Positions 34,577 to 43,929 of a stretch of DNA of 64,000 nucleotides are shown piece by piece. The position numbers were made by a program, and so were the translations under genes. The stretch is from Ahniella affigens (GTDB lineage: Bacteria; Pseudomonadota; Gammaproteobacteria; Xanthomonadales; Ahniellaceae): contig NZ_CP027860.1 of assembly GCF_003015185.1 (NCBI RefSeq), forward strand, positions 5,053,001 to 5,117,000, read 5' to 3'. The notes under the pieces are model-generated. The model was not told the origin of the DNA. It did no database searches and was given only the letters and a program-made list of their open reading frames with translations. The stretch's first letter is position 1. The number at the start of each line of letters is the position of its first letter.

Positions 34577-36454
34577 GTGAGCAATGTTGATCCCACCCCT
34601 GCCGCGCCTCGCGCCGCGCAGCCTTTCGGGTACGCCTTTGACGGCGTTCGGTTTGAGTTGGGGCGTGGGCGCCTGTTGATCGATGGGGTCGATGCCGCGG
34701 CCGGACCACTCGTCCTCAATTTGCTGGCGGTGTTGTGCCGGTCGCCGGGCTTGCTGGTGCTCCGCCAACAGCTGTTCGACGCCCTCTGGCCACGTCAGAC
34801 CGTTTCGGACGACGCCCTGACCAAGCTGATCGGCAGACTGCGTGAGACGCTCGGACCTTACGGCCACGCTGTGGTCACGCTGCGCGGTCGCGGCGTGCGT
34901 TTGGATGCGTCGGTGGTCGAAATCGAAGCTCCGGTTGATGCGGCATCGTTACCGAGCCAAAGCCGGCTCGCCGTGCCATTGCAAGACGCGGTCAACGAGG
35001 CGACGGTCCGTCCGCTCGATGCGCAAACCGAAACGCCCGCGCGTCCGGCCTGGCGCCTTTGGTTGGCGATGGGGGCGCTTCTGTTCGTCGTGTCACTCGC
35101 CCTGTGGATGGCTTCGAACGATGGATCCAGATCGGCCTTCGACTCAGACATGCTGTTGCCATCGGATCCAGCAGCAACTGTCTTCTCCGGCTTCGCGATC
35201 ACAATGGAAGACCTGGATACAGCGCAGCCGGGCACCGCCGACCTGCTGCGCGAAGCCAGTAACGCCGTCGACCATGGCGATGTTGCGCGCGGGATGGTGC
35301 TGCTTCGGGTGGCGCACGATTCCGATCCGACAACCCCGGTCCCGGGCGCATTGCTGGCCTACTTTCAGGCCAGAAAGCTGCAGCCCGTCGATCCCGGGCT
35401 ACAGGCCGAGGTCGCAACCCGACTGGGCGCCGCCACGACGCCCTATGTCCGCCTGCTGGCGCAATTGTCGGCCGATGTCGAAACGAGGGGCGATGGCGGC
35501 ACGCCGACCATGGTTGCGATGGTCGCCATGCGCCCGGGGGCCTGGCGTCTGCAACTGCGGATCGCCCATCAGGCGATGGGGCTGCGCCGTCACGGTCCGG
35601 CCCTCGCGGCGCTCCAGCGCATTCCTGATCACGGCATCCCCGCCGACTTGATCATGACCGCGTTGGCGGACCGGGCCGCACTGGGCGACGCCGAAGCGGT
35701 TGCCGAGGCTCTGGACCGTGGCGCCCTGACCGCGGCGCCAGCGGAATACGGCCTGGCGCTGCGCGGGCGACTGGCATGGACCGCAGGCCGAGTCGAAGCG
35801 GCGATCGCACTGATGGACGAGGCCGCGGCACAGGCCGTGCTCAGCAACAATGTGCGCGGTGAACTGAGCGCGCGCATCAGTGCCGCAACGTTTGCATTTT
35901 ACCGCCGTCAGATGGATGCGGATTCCAGACTGCTGCAAGCCGCCACACTGATCCGTCGGAACACGACACTGGAAGCACAATTACCCGAGGTTCTCGCCAT
36001 GCGAGCTCAGCTCGCACTTGATCAGGGTGACCGGCAAGCTGCCGAGAGCTTGCTGGAAAGCGCGGCGAGCTTGTACTTGTCCACGGACTTCCGCCTGTGG
36101 CTGGAGGTCTATAACGCCCGCCTGGGATTGATCCTTCCTGCTGGCCGCTTTCTGGGCGATCTGGACCGGCGCACGTTGGACCAACTCGGTCACGCCAGCG
36201 CCTACCAATTGGCCGACGCTTGGACGGCGCAGACCGCGGGCGACTTGACTGCAGCGCGCACGCTTCTCGCAGCCGCCCGTAGCAGTGGCGTCGACGACAC
36301 GTATCTGCGCGAAGATGCCGCTGCGTTGGAAGCGGTGATCAACGGCACGCACAGCACCTGCCGGCCCGACCCGCCCTACCCCAACCTGTTGCGCTTTTCG
36401 ACTTGTCGGATTGAGGCCATTCCGCGTGACGCTTGGGCCACAGGGAGCAATTGA
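34577..36454 (+). CDS. CadC-like membrane regulator with TPR-type domain
   Basis: The start is GTG 34577, with AAGGA seven bases upstream; an in-frame ATG at 34544 has no site. The 625-residue protein has a winged helix (about 18-110): LLVLRQQLFDALWPRQTVSD, then LTKLIGRLRETLG and TLRGRGVRLD. One membrane helix (about 165-185, LWLAMGALLFVVSLALWMAS) follows. The C-terminal 430 residues are helical and Ala-rich, like TPR or Sel1 repeats. It sits between two exported delta-60 genes, one divergent and one 48 bp downstream; control of both is inferred. Confidence 0.8.
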   Translation: MSNVDPTPAAPRAAQPFGYAFDGVRFELGRGRLLIDGVDAAAGPLVLNLLAVLCRSPGLLVLRQQLFDALWPRQTVSDDALTKLIGRLRETLGPYGHAVVTLRGRGVRLDASVVEIEAPVDAASLPSQSRLAVPLQDAVNEATVRPLDAQTETPARPAWRLWLAMGALLFVVSLALWMASNDGSRSAFDSDMLLPSDPAATVFSGFAITMEDLDTAQPGTADLLREASNAVDHGDVARGMVLLRVAHDSDPTTPVPGALLAYFQARKLQPVDPGLQAEVATRLGAATTPYVRLLAQLSADVETRGDGGTPTMVAMVAMRPGAWRLQLRIAHQAMGLRRHGPALAALQRIPDHGIPADLIMTALADRAALGDAEAVAEALDRGALTAAPAEYGLALRGRLAWTAGRVEAAIALMDEAAAQAVLSNNVRGELSARISAATFAFYRRQMDADSRLLQAATLIRRNTTLEAQLPEVLAMRAQLALDQGDRQAAESLLESAASLYLSTDFRLWLEVYNARLGLILPAGRFLGDLDRRTLDQLGHASAYQLADAWTAQTAGDLTAARTLLAAARSSGVDDTYLREDAAALEAVINGTHSTCRPDPPYPNLLRFSTCRIEAIPRDAWATGSN

Positions 36455-36502
36455 GTTCCTGTCTTGATCGTTTCGGCGACACAATTCCGCGTTGCTGTTG
36501 CC

Positions 36503-38635
36503 ATGAAACGACTGATTCTCATACTCATCGCGCTCGTTGCGCTGGCTCCTTCGCTCGCGCTGGCACAGGTCACGTTGCTGCCAGGCAGCTTCGATTTCCG
36601 GCGCGGGGGCGAGATCATGGATCACGTCCAACTTTCCGACGGCAGTTTCCTGATCGGCGGTCGCTTCACCGAAATAGATGGCGTCCCGAGGTCCAACCTG
36701 GCACGTCTGCATGCCGACGGCACATTGGACACCGAGTGGTCGATGCCGGTAAACGGCGACGTGAGGGCGCTCGACGTGCGGCCCGACGGCTCGGTTTACA
36801 TTGGTGGCGATTTCTCTCGTGTCAACGGCGTGCCGCGATTCTTTCTCGCCTTGCTGAGCCCCGGTCCGGGCGCACCTGTGCTCGACAATTGGACCGCCTC
36901 GCAGTTCGAAGCAGTGAGTGATCTCGCAGCGCTGGCAAACGGCGATTTGCTGATCAATGATGGCCGCGTCTGGCGGTATCCTGCTGGGAGCAGCGATCCC
37001 ATTGCGGGATTTGGAAGCTGGGAAGAATTCCACAGCGCCACATTCGAGACGTCACCGGATAAGCACAAGGTGATGCTCTTAGACTATTACCGAGTCGCCC
37101 TGTTTTCCGACAACGGCGCGACGATCTGGATTTATGACCGCCCCACCGACATTTCGAGCATCAGCACGGCGACACTTGCGCCGGATGGTGGCGCATGGAT
37201 CATGACGTACGACAATACCGATGGATGGGCCCAACGCTTCCGACGGTTGGCGCCTGACGGTCTCCCAGGTACACCAGTCGTTACGACGGTGAGTGGCGTC
37301 GTCGATCACATCGCGCTCGCTCCGTCTGGGGAACTGTGGCTCACAACCAGCTCGCGCTTCGGTATGTCCTGGGACGTGATTGGAATCCATGAGCGGGGCA
37401 CGATCAGTCGACTCGACATCAATGGCACGCCGCTTCCCGGCACGATCAATGTTATGGGAAGTTCGCACCGAATCATGTTTGTTTCCGACGGCGCGCTGAT
37501 TGGCGGACGAATCCGAACCACCAAAGGCCTGCTAACGCCCGGTCTGACGCGGGTCGATTCGACGCTCTCGACCATCGGTACGGCTCCAAAGGTGCTCCGT
37601 ACGGGGACGTCGATTCAGCAAGCAACTGCCTTGCCGGACGGTGGCTTCATGATCGCCGGTGACTTCATTCGCGTGAACGGCCAAGAGCAACGGTTCTTGA
37701 TGCGCCTTGATGGCAACCTCCAGATGACGAACCATCAGTGGTCATTGGATAGCGTGCCGACGGCTGTGAGTTTATCGGCGGCTGGCGATTGCTATGTCGG
37801 CGGACTCACGCCACTATTGGCAACGTCCAATTTGCCTCATCTGCTGCGCCTGAACGCCTGTGCCACATTGGACCCCGCGTTTGATCTCGGCGTCCCGTCC
37901 CCAGTCACGGCGCTTTTGGCGTTACCAGACCGCGTACTCGTCGGGCTGCAAGTCGAAAGCGGCGCCGATGAGGGTTATGCGGTCCGCTCGTATCCAACTT
38001 CTTCTAGCGCGCCTTTGCCCAGTTGGTCGATCGGCTTTGATCATGCGGTGTCTACGATGGTCGCGATCAACGGTCGCATCTACATCGGGGGTAGCTTCTT
38101 TCGCGTGAACCATGTCTTTCGAAATGGGGTGGTTCGATTGTCGGCCAGCCTGGACGGGGCAATCGACTCGACGTGGACCGCGGGCGCGACACCGGGCCGG
38201 GTACTGTCAATGCGTGCGGCCCCCGATGGCAGTTTGATCGTGGCGGGTGTGCCGTTTAATCCGCCGTATGACAAGACGCTCTTGCGGCTCTCGCCGTTGG
38301 ACGGAAGCCGTGATCCACTTTGGACGCCGTTTGGGGACCAGGACAATGGCCTCTCGATTCGAGCCTTGGCGATTCAGGAAGATGGCTCCCTCGCAACAGC
38401 ATGGGAAGGTAGCTCTTGCTGTATTGAGGCGATGACGTCATCTGGATTGTTTGGGGCGTCGAGAAGGGCGTTCATCGGCATGGTTTCGGGCGGGACCATA
38501 GCTGATCTCCAACCATTGCCGGGTTTCCGCCTATTGATTCTGGGTGAGTTCTCCAGTGCCTTTGGACAACCAAGACAGAGTATTGCCGTGTTCGGAAATA
38601 CGCAGGGACCGCTGCTGAAGGACTCGTTCGAATAA
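36503..38635 (+). CDS. Large exported delta-60 repeat protein with GFE-type tail
   Basis: From ATG 36503 the 710-residue protein has a signal peptide (LILILIALVALAPSLALAQ). It has many repeats of the delta-60 type (GSFLIGGRFTEIDGVPRSNL, GSVYIGGDFSRVNGVPRFF, GGFMIAGDFIRVNGQEQRFL, GRIYIGGSFFRVNHVFRNGV), spread over the length, which suggests a beta-propeller. It ends GPLLKDSFE. The start 48 bp after the CadC/TPR gene, on the same strand, suggests co-transcription. Function is unknown. Confidence 0.82.
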   Translation: MKRLILILIALVALAPSLALAQVTLLPGSFDFRRGGEIMDHVQLSDGSFLIGGRFTEIDGVPRSNLARLHADGTLDTEWSMPVNGDVRALDVRPDGSVYIGGDFSRVNGVPRFFLALLSPGPGAPVLDNWTASQFEAVSDLAALANGDLLINDGRVWRYPAGSSDPIAGFGSWEEFHSATFETSPDKHKVMLLDYYRVALFSDNGATIWIYDRPTDISSISTATLAPDGGAWIMTYDNTDGWAQRFRRLAPDGLPGTPVVTTVSGVVDHIALAPSGELWLTTSSRFGMSWDVIGIHERGTISRLDINGTPLPGTINVMGSSHRIMFVSDGALIGGRIRTTKGLLTPGLTRVDSTLSTIGTAPKVLRTGTSIQQATALPDGGFMIAGDFIRVNGQEQRFLMRLDGNLQMTNHQWSLDSVPTAVSLSAAGDCYVGGLTPLLATSNLPHLLRLNACATLDPAFDLGVPSPVTALLALPDRVLVGLQVESGADEGYAVRSYPTSSSAPLPSWSIGFDHAVSTMVAINGRIYIGGSFFRVNHVFRNGVVRLSASLDGAIDSTWTAGATPGRVLSMRAAPDGSLIVAGVPFNPPYDKTLLRLSPLDGSRDPLWTPFGDQDNGLSIRALAIQEDGSLATAWEGSSCCIEAMTSSGLFGASRRAFIGMVSGGTIADLQPLPGFRLLILGEFSSAFGQPRQSIAVFGNTQGPLLKDSFE

Positions 38636-38687
38636 GCGGTTATTCGGAACCGGCATTGGAACCAATTCGAATAGGGAAGACGCGCAA

Positions 38688-38707
38688 TCGATGCGCCTCC
38701 GCATCGA
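38688..38707. terminator. Hairpin between convergent genes
   Basis: TCGATGCG and CGCATCGA form a perfect 8-bp stem around CCTC, 53 bases after the delta-60 stop and 60 bases before the end of the convergent gene at 38767. There is no U-run. Confidence 0.45.
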
Positions 38708-38766
38708 CACTGCGAGCCACCCCGATCGCGCCGTGCGCCGGGGCGACCCTTGTTCTACGAATCAGT

Positions 38767-39375
38767 TCAGCCGGCAGTCAACGCGTAGCCCTTCCACATC
38801 GAACCAGACACTGTGATGGTGCCGCCTTCCAGCACCTCCGTTTGGGTCTGCGAAATTTCCTCTTCCACGAGGCGTTGCCCCTGTCCCGTGAACGGTGCCA
38901 CGACCGACACATAGAGTGAGCCTCGGACGTCTTCGAGAAACAGGCCGCCGGGCCAGATGACCTGCGGCGCGTAAAGCGGGTCGCCGCCTTTGGCAATGGC
39001 CGTCAGTACCCCAATGCCATAGTTGTTCGTAATCCGCACTTCGTTCAACACCAGGCCATCGAAATGTTGGTGAATCACGGCACCGTGCAAGGAGGGATCT
39101 TGTGAGATCACCGAATCGATCGTGAACGCGGCGGTCGTTTCGGTAAACGGCACGTGCGCCGTCTCGACCGTGAGATTCGAGGGGTCATTGAAATCGTTGG
39201 AATACTTTCCGAACACCGTAAAGTCCGACGGAATGTCGATTACTTGTTGGCCACCGGGGGGTGGTTCGGCGATCCGCCAGGCGATCGATGCCAAATTCGG
39301 GTTGACCACCGGTGTCTTGAAAATGGCGAGCCGAACAACTTCGTTGGTCTGATTGCGCAGCGTGATCTGTGGCAT
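38767..39375 (-). CDS. Cytosolic protein of unknown function
   Basis: ATG 39375 has an AGGAG site about 10 bases upstream; the frame is open upstream but without such support. The 202-residue protein has no signal peptide or membrane helix. It starts MPQITLRNQTNEVVRLAIFK and is beta-rich throughout, ending GTITVSGSMWKGYALTAG. Similar short proteins with a VAIFK-type start are known to me as hypothetical; I cannot assign a role. It stands alone on this strand. Confidence 0.6.
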   Translation of the reverse strand: MPQITLRNQTNEVVRLAIFKTPVVNPNLASIAWRIAEPPPGGQQVIDIPSDFTVFGKYSNDFNDPSNLTVETAHVPFTETTAAFTIDSVISQDPSLHGAVIHQHFDGLVLNEVRITNNYGIGVLTAIAKGGDPLYAPQVIWPGGLFLEDVRGSLYVSVVAPFTGQGQRLVEEEISQTQTEVLEGGTITVSGSMWKGYALTAG

Positions 39376-39680
39376 GGTCGATCGCTCTCCTGAAGGAACC
39401 GTTGGACTCTGGTTGAGGTCATCGCGCCGGGAGCGCGTGCAGCGGTGATCACTGCCGCCCCAAGCTACACGCACCAGCCAGGGGCCACATCGGTTGAGCG
39501 CCATGCGCTCGAACTCGATTGCTGTAACCAAGACCGGTGTGGACCCGATCCTAGCAGCCCCCACGACGGGTTGCGCAATCGATGTTGAGCCCGCTGGACG
39601 CGCCATCGGCGCCCTCATACCGTCACTGAGCCGGTTGCGCGTCTCGCGAACGCACGGACTTGTCTGGCCGCAGCCAACCT
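39376..39680. other. Intergenic region, 305 bp
   Basis: No gene, repeat or clear hairpin was recognised. It separates the promoter side of the 38767-39375 gene from the end of the four-gene envelope operon. Confidence 0.4.
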
Positions 39681-40772
39681 TCATGGAATGGCAAGTTCGA
39701 CCCGACGATTCTGGGCGCGACCTTCGAGCGTGTCGTTGCTGGCACGCGGCCGTGAGGCACCAAAACCAATGATCTTTGGTACAGGGCCCAATGTCGGATC
39801 CAACGCGCGCAACGCCGACCACACCGATTGCGCGCGCGCAAGTGACAACGCTTGATTGCGTTCGGCAGTGCCGATGTTGTCGGTATGTCCTTCCAGAATC
39901 AACTCGGTTGATGCGGCTCTGATGGCTTCTGCAATGCTCGGCAGCGCAGCCTGTGATTCGGGCCGCAGCGTGGCGCTGCCGAAGTCAAAATAGAGTCCAG
40001 GCAGCGTCACGCGCTTGTTCGTTTGGAGCATCTCTGCCAGCGGGCTCTTGGCCAACGGATACTCGATGCGGACGACGCGCAATTGCGTGTCGCCAATGCG
40101 CCACTGCAGCGCCAACGGATTCTGATCGTCATCAAGAAAGCTCAACTCAGCCTGCATCGTGTCACCGTTCTTGGCGGTAAACAGCCCCGATGCCACCAGC
40201 ACCGGCAGATGCTGCAACTGGTCGTTGACCAGAACGGGCATCGTGCCGACATTCCGGCGCTTCAACTCGCCCTTGAAGCTGCGGCCCGCACTGGCGGTGA
40301 GTGCCGATGCGAGCGCCAGAATGGAATGGTTCTCGCCTGGCAGGTTTGCCGATGCGCGCTTCAAGAACGCGTCTTCCGCAACCACCGCAAAAGGCGCCAC
40401 GCCGGAGTCGCGCAATCCCTTCAGCACGCTTGCCGACGCCCCCAACGCCGTCGTGCCCGGGTAGTCTTCCTCAACATCCGATTCGAAGTAGTTGCGATAG
40501 GTTCGCGCAGACTGTAGGTCTTCTGTGTGCACCAAGCGCTCGCTGGTGATTGATTCAGGTTTTCCATCTGCGCCACGGACGTCGGCAGCGTAACGGAGAC
40601 GCCAGCCCGACGCGTCGATTGATTCCAAGAGCTTTCGCGATTCATAGTCGCCGTCGGGCTCGGCGATGGCTGTGGTAATGGTCAGGCCGGGTACGAGCGG
40701 AATCTTGGGCGGTGATGCCGTTTCACCTGAGGCGGCCGCCAACACGAAAGAAGCAAAAAGGGTGTTCAGCAT
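39681..40772 (-). CDS. OmpA-family peptidoglycan-binding protein
   Basis: ATG 40772 has a GGAAGG site and overlaps the end of the preceding lipoprotein gene by 7 bases. The 363-residue protein has a short signal-like start (MLNTLFASFVLAAASG). The C-terminal 120 residues match the OmpA-like domain: LYFDFGSATLRPESQAAL, ELILEGHTDNIGTAERNQAL, SLARAQSVWSAL, and SRPRASNDTLEGRAQNRRVE. The conserved Asp and Arg that hold peptidoglycan are present. It is the last gene of a four-gene operon of exported proteins and may anchor them to the wall. Confidence 0.85.
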   Translation of the reverse strand: MLNTLFASFVLAAASGETASPPKIPLVPGLTITTAIAEPDGDYESRKLLESIDASGWRLRYAADVRGADGKPESITSERLVHTEDLQSARTYRNYFESDVEEDYPGTTALGASASVLKGLRDSGVAPFAVVAEDAFLKRASANLPGENHSILALASALTASAGRSFKGELKRRNVGTMPVLVNDQLQHLPVLVASGLFTAKNGDTMQAELSFLDDDQNPLALQWRIGDTQLRVVRIEYPLAKSPLAEMLQTNKRVTLPGLYFDFGSATLRPESQAALPSIAEAIRAASTELILEGHTDNIGTAERNQALSLARAQSVWSALRALDPTLGPVPKIIGFGASRPRASNDTLEGRAQNRRVELAIP

Positions 40773-42559
40773 GAGCCTTCCGGATTGCACAGTTTCAGGG
40801 TGAGTTTGTAGGTGCCGTTGGCGGTGCCGTTCCCCTTCTCGTGCCGAAACGTCTCGTCAACCACGAATCCTTTACTCGTTTTTTTGACCGCAGCACGGAT
40901 GCCGTCATCGCCAAACGCACGCTCAATGAAGAACCCGCCGTTCTTGTACGGCAGTTCGAACGTGGTGAACTGAGGGCCGAGCATGGCCGCGAGCGGGCTC
41001 ACCACCACATAGACCACACGCGCCACGGCGTCGTAGTCGCGCGTAGCCGGTTGACGCCGCAGGCTCAACACGCCGTCGACAATCTCGCCTTCCACCGGCA
41101 CAAAGAAGCTGTAGGGTTTGACGAACACCGCTGCGGCTTTGCCCTCCACCTCAATCGGCTTTTCTTCCTGGAGCGTCGAGTTGGGATTGACCGGCGTGCC
41201 CGTGAGCAGATTCAGGATCTCCGGCTGAGGCAGTACCGCGCGCTTGTACAGAATCGCGCCTTTGGTCAAACCAGGCCAACCGATGCGCAAGGCATCCTCA
41301 GATAGCGTGAATTTGGTGGCTTGCCCCAAGAAGTCGCCCTTGACCGCGACCGCTTGTCCGTAGGTTGTGCCTTTTGCGTAGCGAAGATCGAGGCGGCCCT
41401 CGAACTCAATCGTGTACGCCCACCACACCTGACCGTCTTGTGCCCGGAACTCGGCATGCATGCCGCCAGTGAACCGCCCGGCTAGGCGCTCGCAGTACTT
41501 GGCGAATTGCCGCTGTGCCACGAACGACCCCAAGTCAAACGCCAGTCCAAGTGCGCCACTCTTGATCGCCTCCTTCGCGGCTACCTGAGGCGGAACCAGC
41601 TTGAGGTTCCATGCGCTTTTGATTTCGGCCTCGCCTACGGACAGCGCAATCTTGCCCGCCTCGTTCGCGGGAAAGCCGTATTTCGTGCCCAGCCGGCTGG
41701 CAAGCGCAGCACCTTTGCTGGCCAGATAGTCGAAGGCCACGGCCTTGACCGCAGCGACAGGCCCGCCAGCCAGGTTGAACAACGCAGAGGCGAAGTTGAA
41801 GCCCTCCGTCACGCGCTCCAGTTGTTCGCACGTAACTCCAGCGCGCCGGCTCTGCGCCAATTCATTGACGATGCGTGCGCGCTCCTTGGCGCTCTTGGTT
41901 TGCCAGTTCGCCAGTTCTTTTGCCAAGGGCTTTAGGGCTGGCTTTAGGGCCGGATAAGTCTTGGCCGCATCGGTGAACGGCTGGGTCAGTTTGCGGACAT
42001 CGCGAAGCTCTCTTACTGCTTGCTGCAAACGCGGCTTCGCGGCAGTCCATTTGGTGAGCAGTTCGTCCCGATCTGGCGAATCGGGGACCTTCTTCAGCTC
42101 AGCATCGAGATCGGTCACCAGATCATCCAACACCTCGGCAACTGCATCCGCTTCGGTCTGAGCCTCGTCGATATCGTCCAGCGGCTCTTGCACGGCCACT
42201 TCAAAGTCAGCATTGCCTTTCAGTTTGCCACCCGGGGATGTGGCATGGACCTGATAGGTCCCGACTTGGTTGGTACCGCTGAAATTTAGACTGTAGTCGC
42301 CGTTTGCCGACGGCGCGACCTCAAGTGATTTGCTCGTTCGGTCCGGCAAGGTGATTTGTAGCGCCACCATGCCTTGACCGTCCAGCGGTGCGACGCCATC
42401 AATGGTCACGGGCGTCCCAGGCTCGATGGCATGGGCCGGTTGGATGCGGACGGATACGACCGGGTTGCCCGAGCCCTCGCTCTGGGCGTGACTGCGGCAT
42501 GCGCTGAGTGTCAGCAATGCCAAGAGCAACCACTGATTGGTGACATGGAGTCGTTTCAT
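40766..42559 (-). CDS. Large lipoprotein with N-terminal Ig-like domain
   Basis: The 597-residue protein has a lipoprotein signal (LLLALLTLSACRS, lipid Cys at 21). Residues about 30-125 look like an Ig/Big-type sandwich (ATSPGGKLKGNADFEVAVQ at its end). A long Glu/Lys-rich helical stretch (about 130-215) follows, then a Gly/Ala-rich segment (about 255-285) that could insert in a membrane, and a beta-rich C-terminal part. The start overlaps the end of the previous gene as ATGA. No family was recognised. The operon partners are lipoproteins and an OmpA-family protein. Confidence 0.65.
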   Translation of the reverse strand: MKRLHVTNQWLLLALLTLSACRSHAQSEGSGNPVVSVRIQPAHAIEPGTPVTIDGVAPLDGQGMVALQITLPDRTSKSLEVAPSANGDYSLNFSGTNQVGTYQVHATSPGGKLKGNADFEVAVQEPLDDIDEAQTEADAVAEVLDDLVTDLDAELKKVPDSPDRDELLTKWTAAKPRLQQAVRELRDVRKLTQPFTDAAKTYPALKPALKPLAKELANWQTKSAKERARIVNELAQSRRAGVTCEQLERVTEGFNFASALFNLAGGPVAAVKAVAFDYLASKGAALASRLGTKYGFPANEAGKIALSVGEAEIKSAWNLKLVPPQVAAKEAIKSGALGLAFDLGSFVAQRQFAKYCERLAGRFTGGMHAEFRAQDGQVWWAYTIEFEGRLDLRYAKGTTYGQAVAVKGDFLGQATKFTLSEDALRIGWPGLTKGAILYKRAVLPQPEILNLLTGTPVNPNSTLQEEKPIEVEGKAAAVFVKPYSFFVPVEGEIVDGVLSLRRQPATRDYDAVARVVYVVVSPLAAMLGPQFTTFELPYKNGGFFIERAFGDDGIRAAVKKTSKGFVVDETFRHEKGNGTANGTYKLTLKLCNPEGSC

Positions 42560-43158
42560 AGTTGTGGGACTGCCTGTCGTGCCACAGCTTCCAGGCGTTT
42601 GCCCAGTCCTTCGGTCTTGCCCATGCCGGTGACATTGAGCGTCAGGACTCGAGTGCCCTTGCGGACCACCAACTGCTGCGTGCCAATCAGGTCCATGTTG
42701 CTTGCCGACAGCCAGGCTTCATCGCCCAAATCATCGAGCTCCTGGCCAGATTTCTTGGTCTTGGCGTCGACGTGCTGATTGACCAACGCACTGAGGTTGC
42801 CTTGCATGCCGGTCACGGCACCGAACACCTCTTGCGCCGTCGCTTCGCTATCGTTGTCGCTCACCAGCACCATCAGCATCGTAATGCTGCCCGGGTGATC
42901 GGCGCTCGACCACATGCAGGATTCGGCTTCGTCGCTCATCAACGTTGCGTGCTGTGCCAAGACTTGTTCGGCTGCTGCAGCCGACACCAGATCACACGCT
43001 CGCGGCAAGGGTGATTTTGCTGGACTGTTCTCAGCCGATGCTGGTTCGGGTGCATCAAACGCAGGCCAAGCGTCGGCGGTTTTCTCGGCATTGGCCGGCT
43101 CGCCAGAACAAGCAACGGACAGCGCAACACTGATTAGCAGCAAAAGACGGTTGAGCAT
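42556..43158 (-). CDS. Small lipoprotein, DUF3558-like
   Basis: The 200-residue protein has a lipoprotein signal (LLLLISVALSVACSGE, lipid Cys at 17). A Pro/Ala-rich linker leads to a folded part with CDLVSAAAAEQVLAQHA and a partner Cys (ESCMWSS), the pattern of DUF3558-type lipoproteins. The stop overlaps the next gene start as ATGA, and it begins 10 bases after the upstream gene. It is the second gene of the four-gene envelope operon. Confidence 0.6.
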   Translation of the reverse strand: MLNRLLLLISVALSVACSGEPANAEKTADAWPAFDAPEPASAENSPAKSPLPRACDLVSAAAAEQVLAQHATLMSDEAESCMWSSADHPGSITMLMVLVSDNDSEATAQEVFGAVTGMQGNLSALVNQHVDAKTKKSGQELDDLGDEAWLSASNMDLIGTQQLVVRKGTRVLTLNVTGMGKTEGLGKRLEAVARQAVPQL

Positions 43159-43168
43159 GGGGAGAACC

Positions 43169-43663
43169 TCAGAGTTCCGGGGCGCGAACGCCCTGATAGC
43201 GGTAGCGAATCTTCATACCGGTGGCGGACTGCGCGTAGATCAAACCGTCCTGGCCGATGTAGACCTTGCTCGTAACCGGGTCAGTGCCGGACATCGTCAT
43301 GGTGTATTCGACGACCGAGGTCTCGATCCCCTCGACCGTTTCGCGCCCCAGCAACCGGCATTGCGACAACGCAATCTTGCCGCTGCGCATGTCGGCCACG
43401 AGCTTCTGCTCCACCGCCCAGAATCCTGATCGCAGCTTCTTCCACTTCCCGTCCATCTTGCTGTAGAGCACATCGTCCACCACCACCGACTCGAGCCGGG
43501 TGCCATCGGCCGTTTCCATCACAGATTGCCGGGATTGCTGATGCGCCGAGGCGTTGGCGGCCTCTACATAGGTGTTGCAGACAGGGTCCAATGCCTGGGC
43601 GGCGGGCGTTGCCAGCAGGCTGGTCAACAGGAGGTAGGCGAGTGTGCAGGATTGGCAGCGCAT
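43169..43663 (-). CDS. Exported protein, first gene of envelope operon
   Basis: From ATG 43663 the 164-residue protein has a signal peptide (residues 1-25, LLLTSLLATPAAQALDPV). The mature part is beta-rich: LESVVVDDVLYSKMDGKWKK, then EGIETSVVEYTMTMSG and KVYIGQDGLIYAQSA. This looks like an LppX/LolA-type half-barrel of the kind that carries lipids or reports on them, but the match is weak. It leads four genes with spacing of 10 bp, then ATGA, then a 7-base overlap. Confidence 0.6.
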   Translation of the reverse strand: MRCQSCTLAYLLLTSLLATPAAQALDPVCNTYVEAANASAHQQSRQSVMETADGTRLESVVVDDVLYSKMDGKWKKLRSGFWAVEQKLVADMRSGKIALSQCRLLGRETVEGIETSVVEYTMTMSGTDPVTSKVYIGQDGLIYAQSATGMKIRYRYQGVRAPEL

Positions 43664-43929
43664 GATGGTGGCCTGAGAGGGGGTTCTCTCTGGCTTACGC
43701 TGTTTTCGGCAGCGACCTGACAACGGCTCCCGCTTACGAATCGCGGGAGATTGATCGGCTCATCGAAAGACCTCTTCCTCTTGCGCTGACGCGGCACGTA
43801 CGAAGCGCGAATTGCCGTTGCCGCTGCAGACCCTGCCTGAATCGCGACGACACGCTGCATTCCCAAGCGCGATCTGAACGTCGCCAGGGCCAAGGCGTCG
43901 GGTCGTCGCGTACTGCTGCGTCTATGCGT

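Noticed and set aside
33800-34867. A 355-codon minus-strand frame across the divergent promoter
   Set aside because: It overlaps the delta-60 gene in another frame and the start of the CadC/TPR gene on the other strand. Composition is shadow-like.
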